Shown piece by piece: positions 1 to 11,913 of a stretch of DNA of 64,000 bases; the first letter of the stretch is position 1, and each line of letters starts with the position of its first letter. Origin of the DNA: Macrosoma leucophasiata (Eukaryota; Arthropoda; Insecta; Lepidoptera; Hedylidae); contig JAWQUS010000016.1 of the NCBI GenBank assembly GCA_036365455.1, positions 14,159,001 to 14,223,000 on the forward strand. Direction: 5' to 3'. Under the pieces are notes generated by a model, which ran no database searches, was not told the DNA's origin, and saw only the letters and a list, made by a program, of their open reading frames with translations. The translations under genes and the position numbers were made by a program.

Positions 1-819
1 ATAATTCAAGCTAATGCAAGCTTATGCATTTTAAAGTTGTTTTTAAGATGAAGGAACATCCCTGATTTTCCATCAAGAGGTATGTAGTCGTAAATTCACA
101 TTTCACTCATACACGTCTTATTTTGTAAAAAAATTCAATGAGATTTAAAGATTTAGCTTGTGTCCCCATTGAAGTGTTTTCATTTACCTTTGGATGAGCA
201 AATGGATATTGCAAAGCTGAAACCTGGACCTGAAGACCTGTCGTAAAACCGGGGGACGAACGTTGAATCCGAAGTACGAACGTAAAATTGCAATGCGAAT
301 TCTAGATGAATCTAACGTTACTATGTCAAACCTCAACTGTCGAAGTCGATCAACTTTATCTCTTGTTTTTATGCATTTTAAATCCAATTTAAAATAAGGA
401 TCTGCGATTGAAGCATTTGAGAAGAATGCAGTAGGTACCTACGTTTAAATATTGTGACCCATTTGGTCACATAATTAAGACTTGATATTTTAAAAGGTTG
501 TTTTGGATTACTATAAAAGGGTGAAAGAGATATAAAATAACGAGGATTGCATTTCTTGGTTTTTATTTAATGATGTTTTTAAAAGAGTGGAATGTACATT
601 TGTAGTTATTTACAAAACAGAGACTAAGAGAAAAGATAGAAGGAAGCAGAGGTATCTAAAAAAACTAATAATACATGACTTATAGTTTTTACCTTTGGTT
701 TGGTGGTTGGTTTGGTTGGTGGTAATAAAATAATACAAAAATCTAACTCACTCTCTTTATCTCAACATAGTTTAAATTTTACTAACTTCTGTAGTAATTG
801 ATATCAAATTCTTCCACAG

Positions 820-957
820 ATTATGTACGAACGATGATCTCTTTTGGCATCATCAGCCTTTTCGTGATGTCGATGGGATGCGGTTTTTCCATTTACACCT
901 TCCGCAACCCTCGCTACATGTTCAAACGTCTCGCTGCAGGCATACATTTTATAAGCA
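820..957 (+). CDS. claudin-like gene, internal exon
   Basis: The acceptor is CTTCCACAG and the donor is A|GTAAGTA. The exon carries 2 nt, then 45 codons, then 1 nt. It encodes the second predicted membrane helix and the motif [16 protein letters not shown] just before the third helix. Confidence 0.7.
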
Positions 958-3278
958 GTAAGTATCTTATTTATCACTATCACTACAAAGTATTAAACAA
1001 AGTCACTCTCTGCCTCTGACTGTCTATTACTAATTTTCCTTATTTTAAACCACGCAATGGATTTTGATGCAATTTATTAGTATTTATAAAATTTATTGCC
1101 AAAACGTAACCGGCGAATCGTGGGTGTTTGCATGTAGGTATGCTTGAATGCATACATTTACCTCTGCCTACCACTTCGGGGATTACAGGCGTGAAGTTAC
1201 GTAACGTATTGCCGAAGGTTTATACAAACAAAACATTGTAACTAAGTAATTGTTTAATAGAGTAAATTCCATGTTTTATGATGAAGCCGTCGGAAAAACT
1301 GTGAAGAGCGAATTAAGTGTCAGATACTATTTTAAACGCTATATTTCCGTCGTTACTTTTTGTATTTTCGGATACCGTTTATAATATCTGAAATGTCTAG
1401 AATAAAGTTATTATGTTAAATTTAGTCTCCTTTTGTTTGGATGATCGCGTTTATTCTTGGATTGAAAACATTGTACGCTGCACGAACGTGCTGTATCGGG
1501 ATTTTAGCCCATTCTCTACAAGGAACTGCTATCGATTGCTTTAACTGCTAGCTTTTTCCAAGTCGGATTGCTTCTTGAGTTGGAGTAAAATTCTGTATTT
1601 TTCGTTTATTTCATGGTTTATTTGAAGTTCATTTTCCAATATTTATGCTGTATCTATCTTCTGAAGTTTGGAGGCTCTGTGCAATTTTTATATAATTTTT
1701 TTTATTGACTATTTCGTTTTACTTCATTTTTCTAATAGTTTTTTAAATAATGTTGGCCTTATTGGAACCACATTCACGTAATTTCTAAAGGCTGCCTAAG
1801 TAACAGTGCCGCTAAATGTTATAAAACTTAAACTTAATCAATAAAAATTATTCACAGCTGCCTGCACATTTGTGGTGGTCCAGGTGATGATGTCTTCCGT
1901 GGATCACGTAAAGAAGAATGTAAAATACGTATATCCTGAACGTGCCTACCATTAGTAAGTTTTTATTTATCTATACGTAACAGTACTCCTTCCTTTCACA
2001 CGGACGTTAGGTTTCTGACGGTAATAGTTTTTTGCAATATCGCGGCACTAGTCAGTACTACACTGCCGCGGTGATGGCGATGATACCGCAACAGCACGCC
2101 CATAGAAACACATACGCCACTAAATGGAATCCTTCATGGGACTGAAACGGTGTATGACTACAGTTAATCTAGTCAGACACATAGAGCTACGTTGGGTAAG
2201 TAACCTAACCTGCTAACTCTAAAATAAGAAAATTGACGAGTAGACATTAAATAGTACCTATTTATAAAAAAAAATATTAAAAATGTAACGCTTGGTAACA
2301 TCTAAAGATGGTTTTTAACATCTCTGAACCCACTGATATCTGCACAAAAATATCTAGAAACCTGCCTAGCCATTTTTAATTCATTTCATGATTCGAAAAG
2401 CAATAAAATATGGACTTATACTTACATAATAATATAGAGTTAGCAAGTGAGATTATTTAGCCGACAAAAATAAGACATGTACAAACTTACACCCTATTCT
2501 TAAGCCTTATTCAGACCTGTGCCACACCGTGGACACTCCGCCAAAATTCCATACAAACGCTTAATTTGGTCTCTATTACACTGGCATCAATTAATGACAT
2601 GTATTTACACGTGCAACACGGGTGCACGTGTAAAGTGACGTTAAACGTTTGGTATATTCTCTACGTGCTAACGTCGCCTATAATTGGGGAGGAGGTTGGG
2701 TGAGGTGGAAAAATCGGGCAGGACGTTGTAGTGTCCATTCTATCAGTATTATTACATATTCTTTGCCTGGGTGTTGTTTGTGAAAACGGAAGTGCCCCCG
2801 CCAAGTCATGCAAAAAAAGTCGGGCTCACTATTTAATAGCTTAAGATTATGCTACGCATTTGTAACTAGGTGTAGTTAAATGTTTTTTCTAAAACCATAC
2901 CATAAAATATCAATGCCATAAACTTTTTTTTTGATTGAGACACCTGATTATTTCAAATCTTTTGTTTTACGTTTTTGCTTTATTAAAATAGCCTTACATA
3001 ATAGGCAACAAACGACGAATACTTACAGTCCATGGAATTGAAAATAAAAACAGCACTTCTCCAATATCCATTTTTTTTGCTTCAAACTGAACACTTAGAA
3101 TTAACACTACTATTTTGTCAACAGCTATCACATTAGTTTCTTCTTGGCGTGGTTTGTAGTCTTCGTCAACGCGTTTGCCGCGGGTTCCTTCTTGTGGTAC
3201 TCGCGGAAAAGAAAAGGTGATAAGGCAGCTACAGATGAGCTTGCAATGGCAGACGAGCCTACAATCATCGGCCGATGA
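820..3278 (+). CDS. claudin/stargazin-like four-helix membrane protein, 3' part (3 exons)
   Basis: Three exons join in phase: 820-957, 1858-1954 and 3125-3278, each with AG acceptors and GTAAGT-type donors. The joined product is the last 128 residues of a longer protein whose 5' exons lie left of the window. Three hydrophobic segments are visible: one near [20 protein letters not shown], one near [20 protein letters not shown], and one near [20 protein letters not shown]. They are followed by a short basic then acidic cytoplasmic tail ending DEPTIIGR. This spacing fits helices 2-4 of the claudin/PMP22/stargazin superfamily, whose members act at septate junctions or as channel auxiliary subunits. 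The specific family member is not recognised. The exon structure is strongly supported by phase agreement; the family call is an inference from topology. Confidence 0.72.
1097..1206 (+). repeat. SINE family A, 3' fragment
   Basis: This matches the last part of the family A copies at 45795 and 30353: the CCGGCGAATCGTGGGTG block, the GCATGTA/CTTGAATGC block and the tail GGGGATTACAGGCGTGAAG. The tRNA-like head is missing. It lies in an intron of the claudin-like gene. Confidence 0.7.
1858..1954 (+). CDS. claudin-like gene, internal exon
   Basis: The acceptor is TTCACAG and the donor is TTA|GTAAGT. Two nt complete the codon from the previous exon, then 31 codons and 2 nt follow. It encodes the third helix and a loop with [15 protein letters not shown]. 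Confidence 0.7.
2519..2775 (+). repeat. interspersed repeat sharing sequence with 39718-39940
   Basis: The block beginning CACACCGTGGACACTCCGCC and ending near TATTATTACATATTCT recurs, diverged, at 39718-39940 in the same orientation. There is no reading frame. The class is unknown. Confidence 0.6.
3125..3278 (+). CDS. claudin-like gene, terminal exon
   Basis: The acceptor is GTCAACAG. One nt completes a Tyr codon, then 50 codons and a TGA stop (3276-3278). It encodes the fourth helix, the basic stop-transfer run YSRKRKG and the C-terminus DEPTIIGR. Open frames on the opposite strand here are shadows. Confidence 0.72.
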
Positions 3279-6200
3279 CCCCAAAATCGGCCTGCTACCA
3301 ACCGACCGTTCTGGTCGCGTGGACACTTCCTCAAGTCTCTACTGAACAGTGCTCAAATGACCAAGAAATAATAACAATATTTGAAAGTCTTCCATATAAT
3401 TGTTGTACGCTAAATATAGGGGTATCTACATCACACTCCAAGCCAACTCAGTTACCTTGATTAACGTATACCTTTTTTATTATATTATTATGCCTTGTTA
3501 ATCTTATAAGCGCCGAAACGTCTACTGCGATATTATATTACTCGCTTGTATTATTTTTTGCGTAATCGTATTAAGTTGATGGTTTCATCGGACTTATGGG
3601 ATTAACGAAGTTAGAAGCTTGTTGCATTGCGTGATGTTAAGTTATCAAAATGTTTAAATACATGAACAATTCTGCTGCCATAAGACTATAAGTATGGTTA
3701 AGTATCTACTATGTAACTTTGTTCTAGTCAAATATTTAGAGTGTTTATTGTTAACGGGGTATCATTCCGTAATTTTTCTTGATTGATACAAAATTATTTC
3801 AATAAAGACATCGATGGGTAGAATTAAGAAGAATTTGTTATACATATGCAGTAGATTTTTTTTAAAATTTTAGAATTATTTTACAGAAGAAGAATTTCTA
3901 TTATGGAATTGGTTAATGCTTATACTTAACGAATTTTGTAAAGAAATTAATGTTAATTTCCACTTTGTAAAGTAAGTATAAATATCTACAACTTTTATAA
4001 TAGTTGGCGAACTGGGAGCCGCTGCTCACCATAAATATCACGTAAATCATGATTTATTTTCCGCTCGACTGAGTTTTAAAGAAGAAATATAGCTAGAGAA
4101 TACGAAGTGATGCAATTATGTATTCTGCAATATTAAATACTGCGTTCACCAAGTATCTAAGAATAATTTTATACTGTGCACATTGCTGTTATAAATTTAA
4201 TAACGTAGCTACAACTGATCTTGCTATTGACATCTAATGATATAGTTTGATGATCTAATTTGAATAGGTATATAAAACATAGTATAAGAGAAGTATATAA
4301 TTGTTGAAAAGCTTGCCGGAATAAAAGTATTAGGCAATATATAAGTTGATTACACTATTTGAGATTTTTACACTATTTGTGATGAATATGTGACAATGTA
4401 AATCATGACTAATTGTTACTAAGATAGGTATATTTCGGAATAAGTATTGTAGAAAGGAAAAATCAATTATGAATATGTCACAGGAAGATAACAAAATCCG
4501 CAAGTATAACAAGTGACTGAAATTGATAAACTTTCAGATCATCAATTGATAAACTTGCAGATCTTATTATCTTCGGGTGACTTAATACTTGTAACTATTA
4601 AAATTAATCGATACGATCTAATACAACGATGAAAATGGGATACATTACTATACTCGTAATCAAACAGGCGTTTCTTATCATGTTGATGGATTTGAAAATG
4701 TAAATAAAGTTGTTGTTGAATTAAATTGTAATAAAAGCAAATTTTGATTTGTCCACAAACTCAAATTGGTGGCAAATATTCCTTCAAATACCCTCAAGTA
4801 CCACTTATAATTGTATTATGAATCAGTTCTTTGAATATGCTTTCATTATTTTCACTTCTTTAAGTCATTCTATTCTATCGACAATACGTCATTGGTGAGT
4901 CGCTTTAAACATTTTAAGAGACAGTTTTAATTTCATTTTATGACATTTTCACTACGGGGCCAACTGTGAAATTGTGAAACAAAAGCGGCGACAAAATGTC
5001 TTTATTTAGCAGCAGTTATTTCAGTATTTTAAGGTTGCCACCACACATAAAGTTGTTCATTATGAAGAGTAAAATTACTTCTTTAAATGTTGAAAGTGTC
5101 TCACATATCTTGTAGATAACGTAGACAATGCTCTGCAACTGTCCGTAAATAGATCTCAGTGCTAGGTTAATTAAAGTACATCAATTATTGCAAGCGAACT
5201 GACTACACTGGGGATTAAATTGTCTTTATTAATTGGCGCTGAAAAAGTTCAGCAAATTCTGGCCACGAGTAATTACAGAGTGTTTGGCACGAGAGTTACA
5301 TGACTCATTGTCAAAGGATAGTCGTGTAACTGACGTAGAACTTGTTGCTGAAACAATAGAGCTAATCGAGCAATTGTATACAGAGTCTGCACCACAACCA
5401 CGACATATAAATTGCGATTTTAATAGGTTCCTTTAGGAATTACCGAAAAATAGTTTCGTTTGTTTATGTATATTATAACAGCGCGTATGAAGAAAAGAGA
5501 TTGAATTAGGCTTAAATTGCGCAAATATTTAGTTTTATTTTATAACGATAATATATTTACAACTGATTTCTCAGTTACCAAAAAATATGGTTTATCGAGT
5601 GCAAACAGTTGAATTACTTAAAACCAATAAGGAAAAAACATTACAAATACTGAAGACATTAACACACAAAGGTAAACATTTGCCTCATTAAAAAAAATAA
5701 CAAGCAAATGATACAAATCAAATAATTAATGTAAAAGTTACATACCATTATTAAATCTGCAGCTACAAATCTCAAACAAACCACATGTCACTAATGACAT
5801 TAGTTACATGTGGAAAAACAAAAGCCACTTACTGGTAAAGATAAACACTAAAAAGACATTTGTATTAATTTCACAGTTTCAATCCAATCTGCCTCATCTC
5901 GTAACCTAGATTGCTTGAGCACTCTCGTTAGACGGCAATTGCCACGATGCAATGTCGTGAAACTTTAATGACCTGTATAAACTGTATAAAAACCTGAGTT
6001 CGTACTATGACGTCTTTTTGCGATTCAATTTAGGTGCTGCAACATTTTTGTTTCATTTAATCTAAATGTTAGCACGTATGAAGAAACGAGACAAAGCTAA
6101 TAGCGATTCAGTATATATTGACAATAAAAGGTCTTAAATTGAAAATATGAAATACCCGATTTTCTCTTTTTTTATCCTTGCAGTACTAATTATTTATTAA

Positions 6201-7956
6201 AAGTACCTACCTAATAGCAGACACGTGTCTATTTGTAAAATTGACATATCTTTTTTAGTTTTGCATTTTTTACAAATTATTATAATAATATAATATGAGG
6301 TATATTATTTCCTGTTCTTCACTGTAAAATGTTTTCTTACTTTATTGATTTGATAGATCTGATAATGATGATAGATCACAAATTCAATGTACCTACTGCA
6401 GATTTCTATTATAATGGTGATTTTATTTAAAATGAAAATATTTTTTTAATGGTAACGAGCAGATTTCTGGTGGTCAATAGTCTCATTCATTTAGCAGTAT
6501 AGCCATAAACCTATAAAAAAACTTTAAAAACTTTGACTTCGGCTGTGTTTAAAATCTGCCACTACTGGAAATAGTTATCAAACCAAAATATCTCTAAATA
6601 AAAATAGAAAGAAAATGGACTGGAGTAGTCTACTTTGAGCAGGACCTACGACTATAAAGAACGATGTTAACCAGTCTTAGTTATGAAAGACATACTTAGG
6701 TACATAATATTTAAAATTAAATAAAAAAAATATTTGGAGTATTCATGCAAAGTTACCAATTCCTGCCTGAAGCAGAATATAGTTCCATTTTTCTATACAT
6801 TACTACGTTTATTTCATCTAAACAATTGAAAATAAAATGTAGGCAACAAGAAAAATTACGGAATATCCTACCTTATTGAAAACGTAAGCAGAGCAGATGA
6901 GAGCATTTTTCAGAGAGAAAATCTTCAACTTTGTTTCAATAATACACTATAGTCTGTTTAGATGCATTACTGAAATGTTATTTAGCTCTTCTGCTGCTAA
7001 ACTTGAAACCGGTGGCAATGTTATTCCATGTTTGCATTATCTCATGATGTTATGTACGTTGAACTTATTTTATAATTCTTATTTGAATCAATAAATTCCT
7101 TAAAACCTGCTCACGTTCTTTATCTCACCCGTGTCACATTCCACGTATAAACATTTCAAAAAATACAGGCAAAAAGAACAATGCTTTCTGCTGCGATGTC
7201 TTTATTAAACGCGGCAAATATGTGTTCTGTACTTGACTGAAATAAAACACCATTGCCCCATTTGTTTGTTTCATTTTGTAGCATAAAAATATATCGTCGT
7301 TACCTACTCTGATGAATATACAAGTACACTTGGAAAGCAATGCAACATTGTAAACCTATACGTCGCATACCTCTATCGATGAAAAGCAGCACGGTAAACA
7401 GCTATATCTTCGCTATATATCTTTAATAACAGTACCATATGTAAGATATGCGGGACCGGAAACAATGTATGATAGATAAAGTTCCTTAGCATTCTGTTGT
7501 AGAAAAAATGTCGTGTTGAATTTTCGTAAGCAGCTATTTCAAGACACGTATTGTCGAAAGTCTGGCAGCCGCCCAGAGTCGGCCTGTGACACTGCCAACC
7601 TCAACAGAGGTTGATGTCCTAAAAAAAACAGTTGAAGAAAAGACCAGTCATGCTAATTGAACAAGTGTTAATGACTGGACGCACGATTAACAGTGAGCTA
7701 TGTCAATTAACTCAGCTGAGTTAATACGTGATTTCCAGGTTTTGAAATAGGATACTCATTGTAAGCCACAAATTAAAAAAATACAAGAAATAAAATATGT
7801 TAGAATGGTGCAGGTGTCTCATATTATACATAGGGGGGCGGAGGCGGCCCGCACCGGGTGCCACCCATTTGAGGATGACACTCTCTCTTGAAATAATAAA
7901 ATTTGAGCGGTTTAGGCGTGAAAGCTCAATACAAATGTCAAATCGCATTTATAGTA
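3279..7956. other. AT-rich spacer, no recognised gene
   Basis: Downstream of the claudin-like stop I see no convincing exon or RNA gene. It holds a short palindrome at 5781-5813 and an unassigned 60-odd-codon open frame near 5233-5436, which is discussed under findings. Confidence 0.5.
5781..5813. repeat. near-perfect palindrome (16-bp arms)
   Basis: CCACATGTCACTAATG is followed, after one base, by CATTAGTTACATGTGG, giving a hairpin with one mismatch per arm. There is no gene context. Confidence 0.65.
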
Positions 7957-8139
7957 TTAGGGCCCTAACTCACTAGGATGCCATGGCGATGTCGCCAGCT
8001 ACGTATCCAAGCTGCTGTATGGAAATATATGAAACCTAACTCACCTGGCGAACTTGTGGCGACGTCTCCACGCCATACTAACTGCTAGGATAGGTAGCCG
8101 GCGACGTCGCCATGGCGTCCTAGTGAGTTAGAGCCCTTA
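7957..8139. mobile_element. MITE with about 50-bp terminal inverted repeats, Harbinger-like TTA duplication
   Basis: The ends are GGGCCCTAACTCACTAGG and the inverse of GGGCTCTAACTCACTAGG. The complementarity runs about 50 bp inward with a handful of mismatches. The 177-bp element (7960-8136) is flanked on both sides by TTA. A 3-bp TTA/TAA target duplication is characteristic of PIF/Harbinger elements, so a Tourist-type MITE is inferred. It has no coding capacity. Confidence 0.72.
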
Positions 8140-8430
8140 GGGTATCACGTCGTGGGGAGCGCCAGAGACGGAGAATTTGCAATACGGCACACTCGTGTAG
8201 AATGGAGAAATAAGATACCTACAAAAGAATGGGGAGTATTTCCTTTTATTTTTTTGCACATCCGCCCCAGGTACCACCTATGTTGGCTACGCCACTGGTC
8301 ATATTTGATCTCGTGCTATGAGGTAGGTATTCCACAAAAAATATAATATTATTAGTATATCTACTGCAATTTTGCCACTGTGGTAACAACAATTATCACA
8401 TTTAAGAAATAATCTAATGAAATAGGTAGG

Positions 8431-8790
8431 CCTTTGGTGTGGGACGCAACATGCGTTGACACCTTAGCGCCATCCCATCTCCCGAGAACGGCGCGTTCCG
8501 CCGGCACTGCTGCTGCATCTGCGGAGACCCTAAAACAGCGCAAATATGTAGTACTCTTTCAGGGGTTTCCTTTCAGGGGACTATATATTTGTGCCTTTCG
8601 GGGTCGAAACCCTTGGTCCATGGGGCCCCAGTGCGCGGGTATTGTTCAAAGAAATCTCTAAGCGGCTGGTCGACACTTTCCTAGACCAGAAGGCCGGCCT
8701 ATTTTTAGGTCAGAGAATCAGCATTGCCATCCAACGTGGCTATGCTGCCAGCCTTCTAGGTACCATATGCAGCAGATGCAGATTTGTTAG
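8431..8790 (+). pseudogene. remnant of a retroelement-type ORF, frameshifted
   Basis: One frame reads VWDATCVDTLAPSHLP and continues to about 8560. A second frame from about 8588 reads VPFGVETLGPWGPSARVLFK and then GQRISIAIQRGYAASLLGT. Both look like parts of one protein separated by a frameshift. I recall such WDATCVDTLAPS...QRISIAIQRGNAASLLGT proteins as very common transposon-associated ORFs in invertebrate genomes, but I cannot name the superfamily. No intact start or end is visible. Confidence 0.45.
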
Positions 8791-9597
8791 ACGCATGTTG
8801 CTTTTTGTAAATAGAGAATTAAGGATAATTATTAGATACCTATAGCTTAGTTTAGTTGTAACTTTTTATTTGTAAATATGAAATGAATACTTGAATACTA
8901 TATTAAAATAGACACTAGATCAAAATAAAAGCAGAAGTGGGTCAAATTTGAACGCTTATGCTTTTAGTGTGACCGTCCAAAAATAAAAAAGGACAGTAAT
9001 ATAAAATATCTCATTAATTGTCAATCAAATGATCAACATTTATGTAGTCAATATCCCAAATTACGCTATAGAGCGTATATTTATCGAATTTTATCGATAC
9101 TAAACTTTAATTAATTTCAACCATCCTTCACTTGCACTATTGAACTATAATATTAGTGTATCAACTAAAGCAATGAATTTAATAAATACACCAGTTTAAC
9201 GGACCAGTCTCCAGGAAAACATAAAACGAATTAACGATATTCAGCACCTAATAATATTTGTCTTCTACAAAATAAATACGTTTCTTGACCAGACTTTGGC
9301 CTAATTAAGACGTCGTCAGTACATTATAGCCAATGATATAAAAACGTACGTATACTAGCGATAGATGAGCCCACAGAGTAGATATGGTTGAGCCAACGTG
9401 AAGAAAACTATCATTGACAACTTTGTGCCAATCTAATGATGATAATAACTGTCATATTTTTACTTTTCGCAATAACACATGCGAGTAAATTTGGAAATCT
9501 ATACAAATAAATAAAATTGGAGTGTCTGTTTGTAATATTAAGATAACCGCTTTTTACTAAATGCATATGTATATACCAAAACAACATTTTTACTATT

Positions 9598-9772
9598 TTT
9601 GCCTGTCTGTTTGACGGGCTAATCTCGGAAACGGCGTAAAACGTAAAAATAGCTTATGTAATAAGGAGTAACTAAGGCTACTCTTTTACTAGCTGCGCCC
9701 ACGACTTCGTCCGGGTAGATACTGAACAATTACAAATCCTCATGCGGACGAAGTCGCGGGCACAGCTAGTTA
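9598..9772 (+). repeat. interspersed repeat family E
   Basis: It contains the block TGTCTGTTTGACGGGCTAAT through GTAATAAGGAGTAACTAAGG, then CTAGCTGCGCCCACGACTTC, and ends CGGGCACAGCTAGTT. The same architecture recurs at 34466-34812, 43610-43800 and, inverted, 44243-44530. There is no ORF. The inner part is itself an inverted repeat (GACTTCGTCCGG / GGACGAAGTC). Confidence 0.6.
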
Positions 9773-10289
9773 AAGAATAAATGGAAAGAAGAAAAATCGA
9801 CTTCAGACAGGGAACTGGGATCTGCGACTTCAGGATAATTAGTCCATCCCCTTTGCCACTAGGCTACGGAAGCCTAAAGTAAATCTGTAGTAATTTCATT
9901 TGCGTCCTCTGAAAAACTCAACCCAAAATGTAACATTTCAAAGGACTAACTTTAATAACATTTTATATACATATACATACAACGTTTGTATATAAATCAA
10001 TATTGTTAGTTTCGTAATAACTATCATTGGTTATTTATCTTGCACCTATACATTTTCTTTTCTCACAACCCCAAGGTTGACTGTTAGAGTATGCCTAGTG
10101 GCATTAAGTCCGCCATATGTATAAATTTCATAGAAATGTAAATAAATAACAACTATATAAAATAAATTACTCATCGAATTCGTCCAACACAATCTCAATA
10201 TAAAGAAATAGAAAACCAGCGACACCGAACAATACCGTTCTCTAAAGAAGTGCTCTCAAGGAGCGTAATTATAATGTGATATATAATGA

Positions 10290-10651
10290 ACTAGCGGCCC
10301 GCCCCGGCTTCGCGCGGTGCAATGTTGCCTACCCTCTCCCATTCGTCTTAGCGTGATGATTATATATAGATAAAGCCTTAAGTCTTCCTCGATATCTTTT
10401 ATAGTTTAGGCAGCGTACGCAAAATATGTAACTTTTCTAATTGATTTTTTACACCTTGTGTCTGAAAAACCCAAATATCTTACGGAACCCAATTTTTTCC
10501 AAAATAAAATATAACCTATGTTAACCGTGGATAATGTAGCTTTCGAATAGTAAAGGATTTTTAAAATCGGTTCAGTAGTTATTGAGCCTATTCATTACAA
10601 ATAAACAAACAAACAAACAAAAAAATATTACCTCTTTATAATATTAGTTTA
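10290..10651 (+). repeat. interspersed repeat family D, RTE-like tail
   Basis: It begins ACTAGCGGCCCGCCCCGGCT and ends in a (CAAA)n stretch followed by TTTATAATATTAGTTTAGA. Related copies are at 24569-24885 and 44556-44760. The ending resembles 3' tails of RTE-type LINE families in Lepidoptera; that class is an inference. Confidence 0.55.
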
Positions 10652-10797
10652 GAAGTTTAGATAAACTGACCCCCGGATCAGACCTGTTCAGCGGTAAGTG
10701 CTACTAGTAATTGCTCATTGCATGAATTCGATCCCAAAATGAAATAAACATAAAATAAAATGAAGGCGAAGTATAGAAAATAAGAAGTTTGCAGGAG

Positions 10798-10922
10798 CTA
10801 TTCGTTGTCGATGGTATCGCTTCCATAATCGCTCTCTGACGAATCACTATCCGAACTTTCTTGCAGAAAATCGCTGTTTTCGTCTTGATAGAGTTCTTTA
10901 GCTCGATACTCATCTTCATCAT
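10798..10922 (-). CDS. unidentified gene, terminal exon
   Basis: The acceptor is TTTATAG and the stop is TAG at 10798-10800. It encodes 40 residues, about half Asp, Glu or Ser. The first two bases complete an Asp codon begun in the 11008-11248 exon. Confidence 0.45.
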
Positions 10923-11248
10923 CTATAAATGAGGATATTAATCATCAAAATAAGGCTACCAGAAATATACAAGCTCAAAAAAAGTGTCAGCGACAAAAAT
11001 TCCATACCGCCAATAGTCTCGCTGCTATCCGTTATACTGGTGACTGATAGGGGTACCTGATCTCCCTCGAACCATTTCAAGTCATATTTTTCGTCTTTTT
11101 CTTCCCATTCCCAGTCAGCGGGAGATAGTTGAGTAGGATCTTGGAGGTGAGCATGGCTCCAAAAGTGCGCTTTATATGACGTGCGCAGTAAATGCTGGCG
11201 TAGCTCGGATTGACAAGGAGGGAAGATCGCCACGTCGATACGGTTTTT
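10798..11248 (-). CDS. unidentified gene, last two exons, acidic C-terminus
   Basis: Reading on the minus strand, exon 11008-11248 (80 codons plus 1 nt) ends G|GTATGG and joins exon 10798-10922 (2 nt, 40 codons, TAG) in phase. The first exon has IFPPCQSELRQHLLRTSYKA and WSHAHLQDPTQLSPADWEW followed by KWFEGDQVP. The second is almost entirely acidic or Ser: DEDEYRAKEL, then SSDSDSSESDYGSDTIDNE. Upstream exons were not found. The PPC...LRQHLLR...HAHLQ.PT pattern is one I associate with C-terminal parts of invertebrate transposon-linked or domesticated ORFs, so this may be a repeat-derived gene or a remnant. No function is assigned. Confidence 0.45.
11008..11248 (-). CDS. unidentified gene, penultimate exon
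   Basis: The acceptor is CTCAAGTAG and the donor is GGCG|GTATGG. It encodes 80 residues, Trp- and Glu-rich in the second half. Confidence 0.45.
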
Positions 11249-11597
11249 CTACTTGAGTATATCGAGTTGAAAAAAGTGAGTGAGTGAGTGTATAGTGAGT
11301 GTTTCAAATAATGGTGTTATTTTTTTTTTACTTATAATTCATTAAAATTTATTTAAAACAATTTATATTTGCAAGTATTGTAGAGAGATATAGTAGATTT
11401 GAAGCATAAGTTGGTGTAGAGTTGGCAGCACCGATCCACACGGACAGGCAGATGTTGCTTTGAAATTTTGGGGGCAGAGGCTTAGGTAGCCCGAAGGTCG
11501 TGTTTTACGTTCAAGCAAGGGCAGAATCTATCTCGAAATACGTTTAAAAGGAAACGGCCTAATAGCAATGCTCCAAAATTTTTAATCTCGACTGAGT

Positions 11598-11913
11598 CAG
11601 CTGACGGTTTTTCCACCGCTACACAAGCAGCTGATTTTTATTTTCATAGGCTAAATTATTTGAAGAATCACGTAGTTAAATTTCATCCGGCGTAATATAT
11701 GTAACTGTATTTTACTTTTTTTTACAAGTTCATGCAAGCAGCTGACGCATAATCCCCCCTCCACGATGTAGCTGACGATTTTTTTTCAGCTCAGTATGAT
11801 GTCAACTATCTATGAAAAAAGTCTTAGCCAGCGTACTATTACTTAATTTTATTTTTTTTATTACATCTTTCGCAGCCTCCCACACTCACACCCTCCGCTA
11901 CTTGAGCAGCTGA
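11598..11913 (+). repeat. cluster of five AGCTGA(CG) motifs
   Basis: CAGCTGACGG (about 11598), CAGCTGAT (11628), CAGCTGACGC (11739), TAGCTGACGA (11769) and CAGCTGACGG (11907) all lie in one orientation within about 320 bp. Flanks are not obviously homologous. Confidence 0.5.

Noticed and set aside
2994..3334. Two minus-strand open frames
   Set aside because: They are antisense to the terminal exon of the claudin-like gene.
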